Below, piece by piece: positions 21,867 to 32,785 of a stretch of 64,000 bases of DNA. The translations under genes and the position numbers were made by a program. Each line of letters starts with the position of its first letter. Within the stretch, counting starts at the first letter, position 1. The DNA comes from Epiperipatus broadwayi. Its lineage: Eukaryota > Onychophora > Udeonychophora > Euonychophora > Peripatidae. Where the stretch lies: contig JAQFVV010006238.1 of NCBI GenBank assembly GCA_028023455.1, forward strand, positions 5,588,572 to 5,652,571. The letters run 5' to 3'. The notes below the pieces were generated by a model, which did no database searches, had not been told where the DNA came from, and saw nothing but the letters and a program-made list of their open reading frames with translations.

Positions 21867-23240
21867 TACACACTCTTTTTTCATATCTAAATTATTTGAT
21901 AAAGGATTATTTCTTTACTTTGCCTCAGCAGATTCTTTACAGAAATCTTATTAAAGCCGTTAATATAATTGTTTTTACTTTTTTTTTCTTTGCATGTATT
22001 CTAATCTTATATTCTTGAGTTGGAAAAATCTATAATTCTTGTCTTTCTTTATGAATATTTGATAGGAAAAGAAGGGAGGTGGGACGCATTCATGCAGAGA
22101 ATGGCTTTTCCTTCCAGAGATAAAACAAAATCTGATGACTGATTTTATCAAAATTTTTTTTAAGCCCATACTACAGCTGAAATATTTTCTGATTGAAGAG
22201 CTTTCAAAAGTTTTAAATACATATAAACACACATCTATTTATATAAAATATAAATGCACTGCTTACGTGAAGATATTTGTGAACACATAAACCAAACCTG
22301 CACCCCCCCCATATATATATATATAATCGGGTCTATCCAAGTGTAGTTAACACCATGCACAAATTTATTACAGGAACTTTTAATCTTGTTCTATATGTTG
22401 TTTGCATCATCTTTACATTATTTTAAAAAAGAATATCTGGGTTTGTGTAATCCAAATGAAATGTGACTAAAATGAAGAGCTTTTCCTTGTAGCACCACAT
22501 ATTGTCAGTTTGAGTAATCAGTGATTACTAAACACTTTATTGCCCTTGAATTTTCCAACTTCAGACTGGTTCCTTTCTTTATCATTGGAGGTTTTGAGTT
22601 TCAGAATTGAAAGCAATACAGTCAAGCACCTAACAATCATCTTTAATTTCATTTTATTATTTAAGCTAAAAACCTGAGTTCGAATATGCCTATGGTTTAC
22701 CATCAGAATTATTTGGGTTTAAAAATTAGAGACTAATGGAACTTTGAATCCCAAAGTCTCAATGATAAAGGCACAAAACTAAAAATCTGACTGAGGATGG
22801 GATTTAAATGCAATAAAGTGGTTGAAAATGAGTTATTCTTCATGATAACAATAGATGGCACTAGAGTCGAGAGTAACTTTTGTTTTTATCATGATGTGTA
22901 AACTCGAAAACCAAGTGACTTGCTGTTATTATTTTCATATTAGCCAGAGTGGAAAAAGATGCTAGTAATTAATAACGAACTGGGAGATACTAAAATATGT
23001 AGATACTAAATTGCAATTAGAGCTATATGACTATTCAAACAGATTGACTTGGGTTCAAAACCTTAAGCTGATTTAAATTTCAAGTTTTTAGATTGATTAC
23101 TAAAAGAGTTAAAGATCATCGCTGCATATTTGAATGTATTGCTTTCAAACATCATTGATTTTTAAAAAAGCCAGAAATTGATCTGAGTATGGGAATGGAA
23201 GTGTAATAAATAAAGTTTTTCATAATCAATGGTTATTTAT
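21867..23240. other. Spacer with SINE-like B-box debris
   Basis: A B-box-like 'cttgggttcaaaacctta' sits at 23,050-23,067; related motifs are at 16,421 (reverse) and 60,442. No coding sequence was recognised. Poly(C)/(AT)n simple repeats occur at 22,302-22,328. Confidence 0.35.
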
Positions 23241-23246
23241 GTTAAC

Positions 23247-23460
23247 AATAGTTGCTGGGTTTGGGAAAAGATAAGAGGGATTTAGATATAAAGGCCATAG
23301 AGTTGACAAAGATTATGTTGTGGAAATAGGATGGAGCAGAATATGGGAAAACTTAGACTGGGGAATGAAAAATAAAGTGGCTAACAGGTGTCTCTGGGCA
23401 TAACTGCTGAGAGATTCTTAGACTTCATTTAAGGAGAAGCTACAGTACATCACATCACAA
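23247..23460 (+). mobile_element. LINE 3' fragment (same family as 23,461-24,960)
   Basis: The sequence from 'gggtttgggaaaagataag' to 'acatcacatcacaatg' is repeated at 24,810-24,940 and 63,185-63,360. In the frame YVVEIGWSRI it corresponds to the extreme C-terminus of the LINE ORF. It stands head-to-tail with the next copy, which starts at 23,461. Confidence 0.7.
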
Positions 23461-24960
23461 TGATAGAATAAATAGAAGTAGATTATGGGTAAGTTTAGTA
23501 AATTTAGGAATGGATGAAGCTTTAATAGATATAATTAAGAAATTATATGAAAATAATTACTATATGTATCAATTAGGAAATATAGAATCAGTTAAAGTTA
23601 AAAATGGAATGGGTCTAAGGCAAGAATGCCCCATGTTACCTATTTTGTTTTTGTTGTATTTGAGAGAAATGGAGAGAGCAATAGAAAGATTAGGAAGAGG
23701 GATAGAGATACCATTAATATGTGGTAAAGGAATATATACATTGGCAGGTCTTTTATTTGTTTGTGTGCAGAAAGAAGGGAAGATATGCAAGTTATTCTGA
23801 GAATATGCGCAAAGGTAGGTAAAGAGATGGGATTAAATTTAGTGAAGAAAAATCAAAAGTAATGATGATTAATACTGGGAGAGAGAAAACAAAGAATTTT
23901 TATTGGGGGATATAAAGTTACATGTGGTGAATAGATATAACTATTTGGGAATTGTCTTACATAATCAGAGAAATTGCTTGGATAAATGGGGAACATAATC
24001 AGAGAAATGAAGAAAAGAAAAGAAAGGGATTGATCAAGAAATTAACAATGTTCTCATATAATAAATATGATGTAGCTAGAATTGTATGAAAGGGAGTGGT
24101 AGTAGCAGGATTAACATATGGTAACAATGCATCATATGTTAGTAAAGGGGTATTAGATTACTTAGAAAAAATACAAGTAGAAGTAGGAAGACGTGCATTA
24201 GATGCAGAAATGTGGATGGCAAATGAGGCAATTCAAGGAGAAATGGGCTAGTCAAGTTTTTATATGACATGCAAAAAGGAAAATGTAAATGTTCAGTAGA
24301 TTGCAGTTTATGGATAATAAAAGAATAGCCAGAGTAGTATTTAATTGGGTTATGAATAAAGGGCAGACAACAAGATGGGTGAGAAAGGTAATGTGATATG
24401 CAGAAGATTTGGATAAATACTTTAATTTATGTCAGTATACTTATACAAAAGCTGGGATGATTGTGTTAGGAGGATTGTTGAGAGTTATAGTGTTAAGTTA
24501 CGGGATAGAAAAATAGATGCATTAATAAAGAAAAGATGGAGAACTAGTATGGAGAGTAAAAAGAGTTTGAATATTTATAGAAGTAAACAATATTGGGTGC
24601 AAGTTAATTTATGATAATAGCAAGGAAAGTAATTTCTTGTTAAGGTTCCAACAGGATCTCTAGCAACAAGAGAATATACACATAAATGGAAAAATATGGG
24701 TGATTTAGTCTGCAAGCTGTATAAGGAAGGCATAGAAAACATTAAGCATCTGTTAATTGAATGTAAATGCCAGAAAGCAGAAAGGGTAAGTGGCTTATTG
24801 GTTTTTATGCTGGGTTTGGCAAAAGACCAGGGGGATTTAGATATAAAGGCCATGGAGTTGACAAAGGTTATGTTGTAAAAATGGGTTGGAGCAGAATAGA
24901 GAAGAATATGAGAAAACTTAGGGTGCTATTATTACTAAAAATATTACTGTTAAATACACA
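23461..24960 (+). pseudogene. Non-LTR retrotransposon RT fragment, clade unassigned
   Basis: From 23,462 the frame reads NRSRLWVSLVNLGMDEALID, then the RT palm motif NGMGLRQECPMLPILFLLYL (about 23,600-23,660), matching the GLRQGCPLSPLLF motif of many LINEs. The FADD catalytic motif should follow but is lost in a frame break near 23,790. Later pieces keep the family order: NYLGIVLHNQRN (about 23,935-23,975), ANEAIQGEMG (about 24,220-24,250), a cysteine-containing segment with HLLIEC (about 24,747-24,765), and the C-terminal YVVKMGWSRI (about 24,870). Many stops show it is dead. It belongs to a different family from the RTE copies. Confidence 0.8.
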
Positions 24961-26146
24961 TGAATGAATTTGGATAAAATATTATTTATATCTGTTGCCT
25001 ATGAAAATCTTTGTTTAATATATATATATAAGGTAATTAATAAATATGTTCTCCACTTTTACTATGAAATTTGAGAGATAAAATATAATGGGTGACTTTA
25101 GATTACAAAGGGAAGTGTGTAGACATGAACTGAATGCAGGATTAACTAAGAGAAGTAAATAATAAAATGCAAAGAAAAGAGAATAAACAGATATCCAGAG
25201 ACATCATTCAAAAAAATTAAAACGGAAAAAGATTTAATTTATGCATATGTTAGAAAAGATGATAATGAACAACTAAATGAATTATTAAAAAGCTGGAAGA
25301 CCTAAAAAGCGACCGAAATCTGAAATAGTGAGGGAATAAGGAAAAGATAAAAAAAAACTTTGTTGTACTGTTATTGAGAGAGAAGCTATGGATTGAAAAC
25401 CCGACATCTGGAATATTTTTATTCATTTGTTTCAAGAAATTATGCTAAAGTAATAATAGTTTTATGGAGTGGAAATTGTAAATAATAAAACATACGTTTG
25501 TTATTGTGCTAAACAGAATATTTTAAAAGATAATTGCTTTATTTAATATATTGATATATGTGTGTTTTATTATATATATGGGTATTTACGTGTATAAATG
25601 ACAAATTTTCTGTTTCATTATGTAAATTGGAGTAAACGTAATATCAAAAATAATACCTGTGCCATGCTCCAAATTCCTAATCTTTACTATTAGCTGTTGA
25701 ATGCGCTATGTTGTAGGTATTTGATGATATATATATATATATTCATTTACACGTCAACATATGTTTTGTTTATATACGAAATAAAAAATCATGTAAAATA
25801 TATTTAATAAATAAACAAGATTAACTTTATCATTAAAATTGAAAACATTCTCGTCTATTTAGAATATATGTTTTTGATATTTTAAATGAAATTCTATTTT
25901 TATAAATCGAAATAAATATTCTATGCAATATTTTTCTTCCTTTTTCTCTCTGTCTCTCTTAATATGAGCAGCATTTCTCAAGAGTATACGTAACTAAATC
26001 GCGTTTTTATATAAATATATATTGTACACGGCTACAGAAAGAAGTTTGCTATCAACTGAAAAAAGACTCTTAGATTCTACTTGACCTTAAAGGAATCGAG
26101 CACGGCAATTTCCTAATGTCTACTCTATACGTTCTTGTCATTGCAG
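24961..26146. other. AT-rich spacer
   Basis: No gene or named repeat was recognised; short (TA)n runs occur at 25,018-25,030 and 25,729-25,742. Confidence 0.4.
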
Positions 26147-26222
26147 ATGTTATTACTATGTGATTATTCATATAGTATACGAACATGGATGGACTCCTTA
26201 CCAACACGTATTAACCAGCATG
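26147..26222 (+). CDS. Possible internal exon of a host gene (76 bp)
   Basis: A pyrimidine-rich tract ending 'cttgtcattgcag' (to 26,146) looks like a splice acceptor, and 'catg/gtaagttt' (26,223 on) is a strong donor. The 76 bp between them are open in two of three frames (one containing SIRTWMDSLPTRINQH, the other HIVYEHGWTPYQHVLTSM), unusual for AT-rich DNA. Several CpGs lie around it. I do not recognise the protein, no partner exon was found in the window, and the splice signals could be chance. Confidence 0.3.
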
Positions 26223-26384
26223 GTAAGTTTAATTGGCTTTTTACCTCTGAGTTTAAAATCAAGAAACACCATGGTCTTTCTATTCAGTTGCCTGATAAGG
26301 CAAAATGAATATGTGTGTGAATGCATTTTTTTTCTCTAATAGATGTATATAATCATGACAGACAAAAAATAAATCATGACCCTT

Positions 26385-28085
26385 ATTCCCAGGAGGCTGC
26401 AAAGTCTCTAGCCAAGGCAGCGGTTGGGGGCCAAAGGCAAAAGATGCTAAGAATCCCATGATTTCAGACCCTGGCCGCCATTTGATGATGACTTATTATT
26501 TAGATACGTACAACTGCAGATCACTTTCAACTGAAGCAAGATTGCAAGAATTGGCAAAACTGTCTCATATAATAAAAGACAATATTGGATTTTGTAGAGT
26601 TAAAAAAAAGGGGGAAAGAGACAATTGGTTTAAAAAGTCGACATGTAAGTAGAAATATTAAAAATACTAGTGAAATAGGATTCATTATAAATAAAAAGTA
26701 AAAGAAAAACATTATGGAGATTGATGGAGTATGGGACAGAGTGGCAAGATTAATTATTCAACTTAATAATGGATTCCAAATGCAAACAATTCAGGTTTAG
26801 GTCACAACAAGTTCTCATAATGATGAAGTAGTAGAAGATTTTTATATTGATGTACAAAATACTTTTGATCAGAGTAAACAACATTTTAAAATTGTTATGG
26901 GAGATTTTAATGCTAGAATTGGTAAATAAATGAAAGGTGAAAGTGATGTAGACAAATTTGATTATGGTAATAGAAATGAGAGAGGACATAAACTTGTGGA
27001 GTTTTCTGAAAAAGAAAAATTTATATGATGCATTCTTTTTATGAGAAAAATGTTAAAAGGAAATGAGCATGGAAGCATCCAAATGAAGGTACAGCAGAAT
27101 TGTATTCTATTTCGATTAACAGTAAATACATATTTCGAGATTATAATGTCCTTAATCAATTCAACATAGGAAGTGATCATCGATTAGTAACATGTAAGAT
27201 ACATGTTAATGCAACACTAGAGAGACAAAAATTATTAAAAAAACCAAAATTTACAGTTGATATTTCTGATCTTCAAAAATATTCTAATGAATTTAAATTA
27301 GAACTTGCAAGTCATTTTCAAGTATTAGTAGATTTTGAACATGATTCAGATTTGAATAAGATTAATTGGAAAATAATGTACTTTTTAAAACTGCAACAAA
27401 GATAGCTGGTAGAAAAAAGCAGCAATTGACCCATAAAATTTCTACTGAGACTAGAGAATTTATGAAGAAAAGAAGAAATATAAAGATATATAAAAATGAT
27501 ACATTAAGAAGGATTGAATATCTTGAAATTTTGTAAAATAGTGTGAAAAAGAATTGATAATGATAAGAAAAAATATAATTGTGAACTAGCAAAGAAAGCT
27601 GTAGCAAAGAATAAAGATCTCAAGAGGGTAAAACAACATTTTGGTATTGATAGGAAACATATCTACAATAAAAAAAAAGATAGATCTATTACTAAAAAGA
27701 GAGATAACATCATGAAATGAGCAGAAGAGTTCTATCAAGAATTATATAGTAATAAAGAACATGTACTTCTATATCTTTATATCTTCCAAATTGCCCAGAA
27801 ATTTAAATGAAGAAGTGAGACATGCAATTAATTTTATGAAGAAAGGAAAGGCTCCAGGTAATAATGGAATTATAATTGATATATTAAAGAAGCAGGTGAA
27901 AAAATTAAAAAAGATTTGGCTAAGTTATAGGACCAAATGTCTAAATGATAAAAATGTACCAGATGATTGGAAGAATGCAGTATTAATATTAATATTTTAA
28001 AAGGTGATAAAGAAGATATTAGAAATTACAAACTATCAGTCTTTTACCAGTTTTATACAAAATTTTTATCAAGATAATTTGTAAA
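26385..28085 (+). pseudogene. RTE-type LINE, 5' half (endonuclease to RT start)
   Basis: A GC-richer leader (26,390-26,457) precedes the AP-endonuclease domain: the opening TYYLDTYNCRSLSTEARLQE (26,487-26,546), a decayed middle, and the catalytic-region motif GSDHRLV (27,170-27,190). The RT N-terminal part follows (LNEEVRHAINFMKKGKAPG, 27,795-27,855, and VPDDWKNAVLILIF to 28,000). Multiple stops break the ORF. The element stops abruptly near 28,085, where a PLE is inserted, and resumes near 29,084. Confidence 0.88.
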
Positions 28086-29083
28086 ACAATATAGGCGCTA
28101 TTGCACCTGACCGCAAAGCTACTTTTACTTAAAAACAAAATAAAATTATATTACTCTGCAATAGCTTTCAAGAGATGTGCTCTCATCTTCATAGCTCTGA
28201 GTGAAGTAATTATATGCAAATTATGCAAAGTTCAAAGGTTAATTACTCCATTTCTTTGAGATCACAAAGCATGTGTCTTTGTGGTTGATGTCATTGCAAT
28301 CCATCACAATGAAGCAGGCCTCCTTAACTTTTCTTTTTACATCATGCCTTTCTTTGCAAAACCAGTTTGACATCTTGTGGTTCACATTTGGTGTCCTGTT
28401 AGTTTCTGATGAAGTGCAAAAATGGAATAACATGATGGATCTGACTGAGCTTTGATGTATGCATATTTGTGTTGTTGTCATCTGGTTTCTATTGCTCCCT
28501 TGGTTTCCCCATAATATAAGGCTCTACAATTTGCATGAGTGCATGCAATATTATAAACAGCTTGAGGTGTTTGAGCCAGTGTTAATTTATCTTTCGTGTT
28601 GTTAAGTAATATGTTAGAACTGGGGGGGGGGGGTACAAAAAGTTAGTTGAAACTGTCTGTTAAAAATTGTATAAAATTTATTATGTAAATTAGGAATGTA
28701 TGGCAGCAATAGCCTGTGTGTATTGTGTGTGGATGTATTGTTGGTTACTTTATTGTTGAACTGTATAATCCTTCTGTTGATCAGCCCATGTTTGAACCCC
28801 ATCTTCAGTAAGTCTTCCCTGTATAATATTAGATTTGTCTTCCTGTCTGCTTCTAACTTACACAGCTGTTGGTTCCTGTGCAGAAAAGATGTGAGCCCAG
28901 CTAATTTATGGCTGGTGGGCATAATGGAAATGGGATGGATATGGCCTCTTACTTCAAATGGCTTCACAAACATTTTGTATGTCAAGTGTGTGTGTTTTCA
29001 TTGAACCAACACATCTAGATATTTTATTGTTAAGATCTTCCCATTCCATGTTTAAAGTCAAGAGAGAGCTGTTCTGGAGTTCA
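28086..29083 (-). pseudogene. Penelope-like element inserted in the RTE copy
   Basis: On the minus strand: an RT C-terminal part (MGFKHGLINRRI, LLPYIPNLHNKF, within 28,614-28,985), then across a G13 run and frameshift the GIY-YIG endonuclease (VYNIACTHANC...YYGET, about 28,490-28,575), then a C-terminal stretch with FIVMDCNDIN (to 28,239) and a 3' UTR ending near 28,090. The last parts match PLE copies at 39,620 and 59,040. The 5' end is truncated. RTE sequence flanks both sides in one orientation, so the PLE came later. Two frameshifts at least make it inactive. Confidence 0.88.
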
Positions 29084-30293
29084 TCTACAACTCATCTACA
29101 GAGAGCATTGGATTTCAACCAACCAAAAGAACAAGCTGGATTTAAAAGTAGTTTTAGTACACTAGATCATATAAAAGTATTGAGAAAAGTTATAGAAAGA
29201 ACCAATAAATATGAATTGCCATTGTGCTTTGTATTTGTATATTATGAAAAGGCATTTGATTCTATAAGCATTTCTTCAGTGATTGAAGTATTCAATTATC
29301 AAAATATACACCCAGGATATTGTCATATTCTAAAGAATTTTTATAAAAATACATCAGCAACAATTAGATTACATAATGATACTAAGAAGGTTAACATTGA
29401 GAAGGGTGTAGAACAAGGTAACTCCATATCTTCAAAACTTTTATAGCAGTGCTGCAAGAAGTATTTTGTGGATTAAAATGGAAAGCTAAAGGAGTAAAAG
29501 TAAATGGAGATTATTTAAGTCACTTAAATTTTTCAGATGATGTAGTTGTTTTTGCAAATAGTGCTTCAGAGCTTCAGGAAACGTTGCAAGAGTTGATAGA
29601 TGAAAATAAGAAAATAGGATTAAAAGTAAACATTAAAAAGTCTAAAGGAATGTTCAATGGATTTTTTGCAAAAGATCAAAATAAAAATTGATAATGAGAA
29701 GAAGTTAACAACTAAAAATACCTTGGTAAGATTATTATTATAGATGGAAACATAATGGATGAAATTAATCATAGAATTAAACTTGGCTGGAGTGTTTTTG
29801 GTAGAAATGCCTTAATATTAAATGAAAATATGCCTATGTGTTTGAAAAGGAAGGTTTTTAAGAAATGGGTTTTGCCAATTCTTATTTATGGATCTGAGTC
29901 TTGGATACTTAATAGAAGAGTAATACAAAGACTTCAGACCATTCACAGAAGTATGGAGAGATGCATGTTAGGAGTAACAAGAAGAGATGGAAAATACAAT
30001 ACATGATTAAGAGAACAAACAAGTGTTACTGATATCATTGGAAAGAATTAAAAAACTGAAGTGTATTTGGGATGGATATATTGCTAGAAGAGATGATAAT
30101 AGATGGACAATTGAAATCTGGATTCCAAAAGATTGTAAAAAATCCAGAGAAACCACATGTGAAACAGATGGATGAAATAAAAAAGTATTTAGAGGTGATG
30201 TGAAGAGAGGCTAGATATTGGAGCAGATGGATTGAACTTGGAGACACCTTTATTCTGTAGTTGATTGATAATGGTTGACAATGATCATGATGA
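29084..30293 (+). pseudogene. RTE-type LINE, 3' half
   Basis: This continues 26,385-28,085 after the PLE: LQRALDFNQPKEQAGFKSSF (29,097-29,155), motif A FVYYEKAFDS (29,232-29,262), motif B EQGNSISSKL, a frameshift near 29,445, motif C as LNFSDDVVVFA (29,526-29,556; the usual FADD is FSDD), thumb and C-terminus (GSESWILNRRVIQRLQT), and the RTE end region up to a weak (GAT)n tail at 30,275-30,293. With the 5' half it makes about 2.9 kb, close to a full-length RTE. Confidence 0.9.
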
Positions 30294-30384
30294 TATTGTA
30301 CACATTTTTATGTATTACTATTTATTTAATAATACAATTATAAATTTGCATGTAAAATTTTATATGTTTACACAAAAACAACCC

Positions 30385-30560
30385 ATATAACTATAATCAT
30401 CATTTTCAATCTTTATTGATCCACTACAGGGTAGTTTTTTCACATTTATTCCAGTTTCTCCTATGTTTATCCCTTCTTTTCCACATCATATCAGCAAGCT
30501 TCTTTATTTCATGCACCATCTCATATGTGATCTCTTTTTAGATTTTTATAATCTGACACA
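30385..30560 (-). mobile_element. RTE 3' fragment
   Basis: It matches the last 170 bp of the RTE template in reverse: 'tttattgatccactacag', 'ccacatcatatcagcaagctt' and 'tctcatatgtgatctcttttta'. It is more diverged than the neighbouring copy and lies tail-to-tail with it. Confidence 0.72.
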
Positions 30561-30834
30561 CACATATATATAATTTAGATTAAAAAATAAAATGTATGTT
30601 ATATATAAAAAAAGAAATATGTCACAAATACAATTATAAAGAATAGAAAAAGAAATGGAGTTTATAATGAAAGTCATATTACTAAAGTCATTATAAAAAT
30701 GAAAAAGTATTAAATAGAGATAAATTAGACTCATAATACAAAAAAACTAAAGAACTTTAGAAATTTCTAAAACAATATTGAGAACTTTAAAATATAATTT
30801 TTTCTACAATACAGGTTTTTTTCATACCTGCACT

Positions 30835-31030
30835 CCAATATGTAATATATAAGGATTTGAACTCAGACTTTCACACGCCCTCAACTATTCACGCTATCAC
30901 AGACACACTGAAAAGATAAATATTCACCAAAATAGTATTTCGTACTAAACCAGCACTCGTCAGTTGGTCTAGATTATAATCTCAACACATATATACAATC
31001 AATGCTCACCTTATATTAAGATGGCCAATT
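30835..31030 (-). mobile_element. SINE-like element with hammerhead ribozyme, copy B
   Basis: This is the minus-strand copy of the element at 45-310. It keeps a B-box-like motif GAGTTCAAATCC (30,864-30,853) that copy A has lost, about 60 bp downstream of the ribozyme, consistent with an internal pol III promoter. The upstream segment related to 80-120 lies at 30,985-31,028. Confidence 0.75.
30926..30968 (-). ncRNA. Hammerhead ribozyme, minimal type I, copy B (best preserved)
   Basis: Minus strand: helix I ACCAA (30,968-30,964) pairs with TTGGT (30,930-30,926). The core is CTGACGA, allowed because position 7 is free. Stem II is GTGCT/AGTAC with a GGTTT loop and the expected G-C pair next to the core. 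The GAAA box is intact. Helix III is a 3-bp ATA...TAT and the cleavage triplet is ATT. All conserved core positions are present, so self-cleavage is plausible, though AUU is not the preferred triplet and helix III is short. Confidence 0.8.
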
Positions 31031-31689
31031 AATAATGAAAGAAATAATTGTCACAAAATTGAGCCAGAAATATTGAAAAAGCTGAGCTCTTAATAGCTAG
31101 TAATGAAAGATTCACAAGCCATATATTATACATAATTTTAGTTCAAAAATGTATATGTAATATTCTGAAAATGGTGTTAAATGTATAATTTATTATATAC
31201 ATAAATGTATATATTTTTCAAAACAGTTAATAAATCTCCCAAAAATGACCTTTTCGTAAGTCCAGTCTGCCCATATTTTGTAAGTTCAATTATTTATATT
31301 CTACACTGAAATGAAAGGACCCACAAGAGTTATAATATTGTTTATAATACTTAATATTTTATTGTTCTCAAAGTTTGAAAATTAAAAGTTAAAAATTAAA
31401 TAAGATTAAAGCCTAAGAAATGATTATATATATTAGATAAAAATTAGACTGAGTACTAATTTAGATGGTGAGGATTTGATATCTACTATAAAACCATTTA
31501 AATTGGTTTTCAATCTGATTTTTATCTTATATATACAATTTTACAGTAAAATTCAAAAATATATAATCTTGTAAAAATATATCGAATAATTAATAATAAA
31601 AAGTGGGTCTTATACGGCTTATTGTTTTGCTCTAAAAATAAAAATAGCAAATAAAGGGATAGGGAGGGGAGGGGTAGCAACAATAAACT
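31031..31689. other. AT-rich spacer
   Basis: Nothing recognised. Confidence 0.4.
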
Positions 31690-31765
31690 CAAGAATATTA
31701 CTAGTGAACATCACATGATCACCATGTCTTGTACGTATAGAGAGTTTTGCCTGTTTGAATATTAC
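31690..31765 (-). mobile_element. Terminal fragment of the 13,463 TIR family
   Basis: 'gtatagagagttttgcctgt' at 31,734-31,753 matches the right end of the 13,463-13,849 element, preceded by the reverse of the shared 'atggtgatcatgtgatgtt' motif. Only one end is present. Confidence 0.55.
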
Positions 31766-32263
31766 TAATGTTTGAGTGAATGTTTGTAATGATTGCATTT
31801 CAGTTGTATTTTTATGTTAGGCTGTTTCCATCATTTAATTTTAAATATTGAATGTCTTTAGAAAAATTTAACTTTATTTAAATTTCTCAATTATTATTCA
31901 ACTGTTAGTAATCGCACAAATAATAGCGCACATCAGTGGATGATAAAGAATAAAGTAAATTCATCTATTCTTTTAGCTTTTGATCTTTATAAGCTTCTGT
32001 TGTTATAACATTTCTGGAAATTCAGAATTATTTATTAATCAGATTTAAATTTAAACAATCATTTTAAAGTCGTTAATTGTTTAAATAGAATATAAAGACA
32101 ATCGTATTTTTAACAATTTTTGTAACAGCAATCAAATATCTGTTTGTAAATATAAACATCAAATAAACATAGCTTTTATGTACATAAAATCCAAACGGAA
32201 ATAAATTACGTATCAAACAGATATTTGATTATTGTTATAAAGATTGTTAAAAAAAACATTCAC

Positions 32264-32410
32264 TCACCATCTGATGAGTGCTGATTCAGCTCAAAATACA
32301 TATATTGAAGATCATTTATCTTTTTTACACGTGTGTGGTCATGTGTATCGGTTAAATACGACGGAAGGGATGCTGAAGGGAGCTTAAAAGTCTGGGTTCA
32401 AATTCCATCT
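32264..32410 (+). mobile_element. SINE-like element with hammerhead ribozyme, copy C
   Basis: This is the shorter, more diverged copy. It has the ribozyme region, then 'catttatctttt', the 'gtgtatcggttaaatacgac' segment in the A-box position, and the clearest B-box motif GGGTTCAAATTCC (32,394-32,406). The upstream segment seen in copies A and D is absent. Confidence 0.65.
32265..32312 (+). ncRNA. Hammerhead ribozyme remnant, copy C
   Basis: CTGATGA is intact (32,271-32,277). Stem II GTGCT/AGCTC keeps four of five pairs including the core-proximal G-C. The GAAA box has become AAAA (32,293-32,296), and helix I no longer pairs well (ACCAT with TTGAA). It is predicted inactive. Confidence 0.55.
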
Positions 32411-32785
32411 AATTATTTGAACAATTATAATTTCAAACTGGTTAATGCGATTCTTAAATCTCATTAAAATATAATTTACATTCTGACTTTCCAGAAATAT
32501 TAACAAACAAAAAATATAAAGATTGAAAATGAAAAAAAGGAGATAAATTCATTCTATTTTTTATCTGACTCTAATATACACGTTTTATTTGTTCATAAGA
32601 ATGTTGTTTATACCTGCTGTGATTTCATATACATTAAGAGATCTTTATTTGATATTTATTCTTACAAACGGATATTTGATTATTGTTATAGAGGTTTTCA
32701 AAAAATAAGATTTGGCTTCTATCTTTTATTTGAATAATTGTAATTTCAAAGTGATTAATGCCATATTTAAATCTGGCTACTATAT

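Larger units (their letters stand above)
32113..32785. repeat. Small inverted repeat plus third direct copy
   Basis: About 35 bp at 32,113-32,147 ('gcaatcaaatatctgttt' core) is inverted at 32,214-32,250, and a third copy is at 32,663-32,700. The neighbouring stretch 'tttgaa-aattataatttcaaa' with 'gttaatgc' also occurs twice (32,413-32,450 and 32,722-32,765). The ribozyme element copy C lies between, so it may have inserted into, or been duplicated with, this repeat. Confidence 0.55.
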
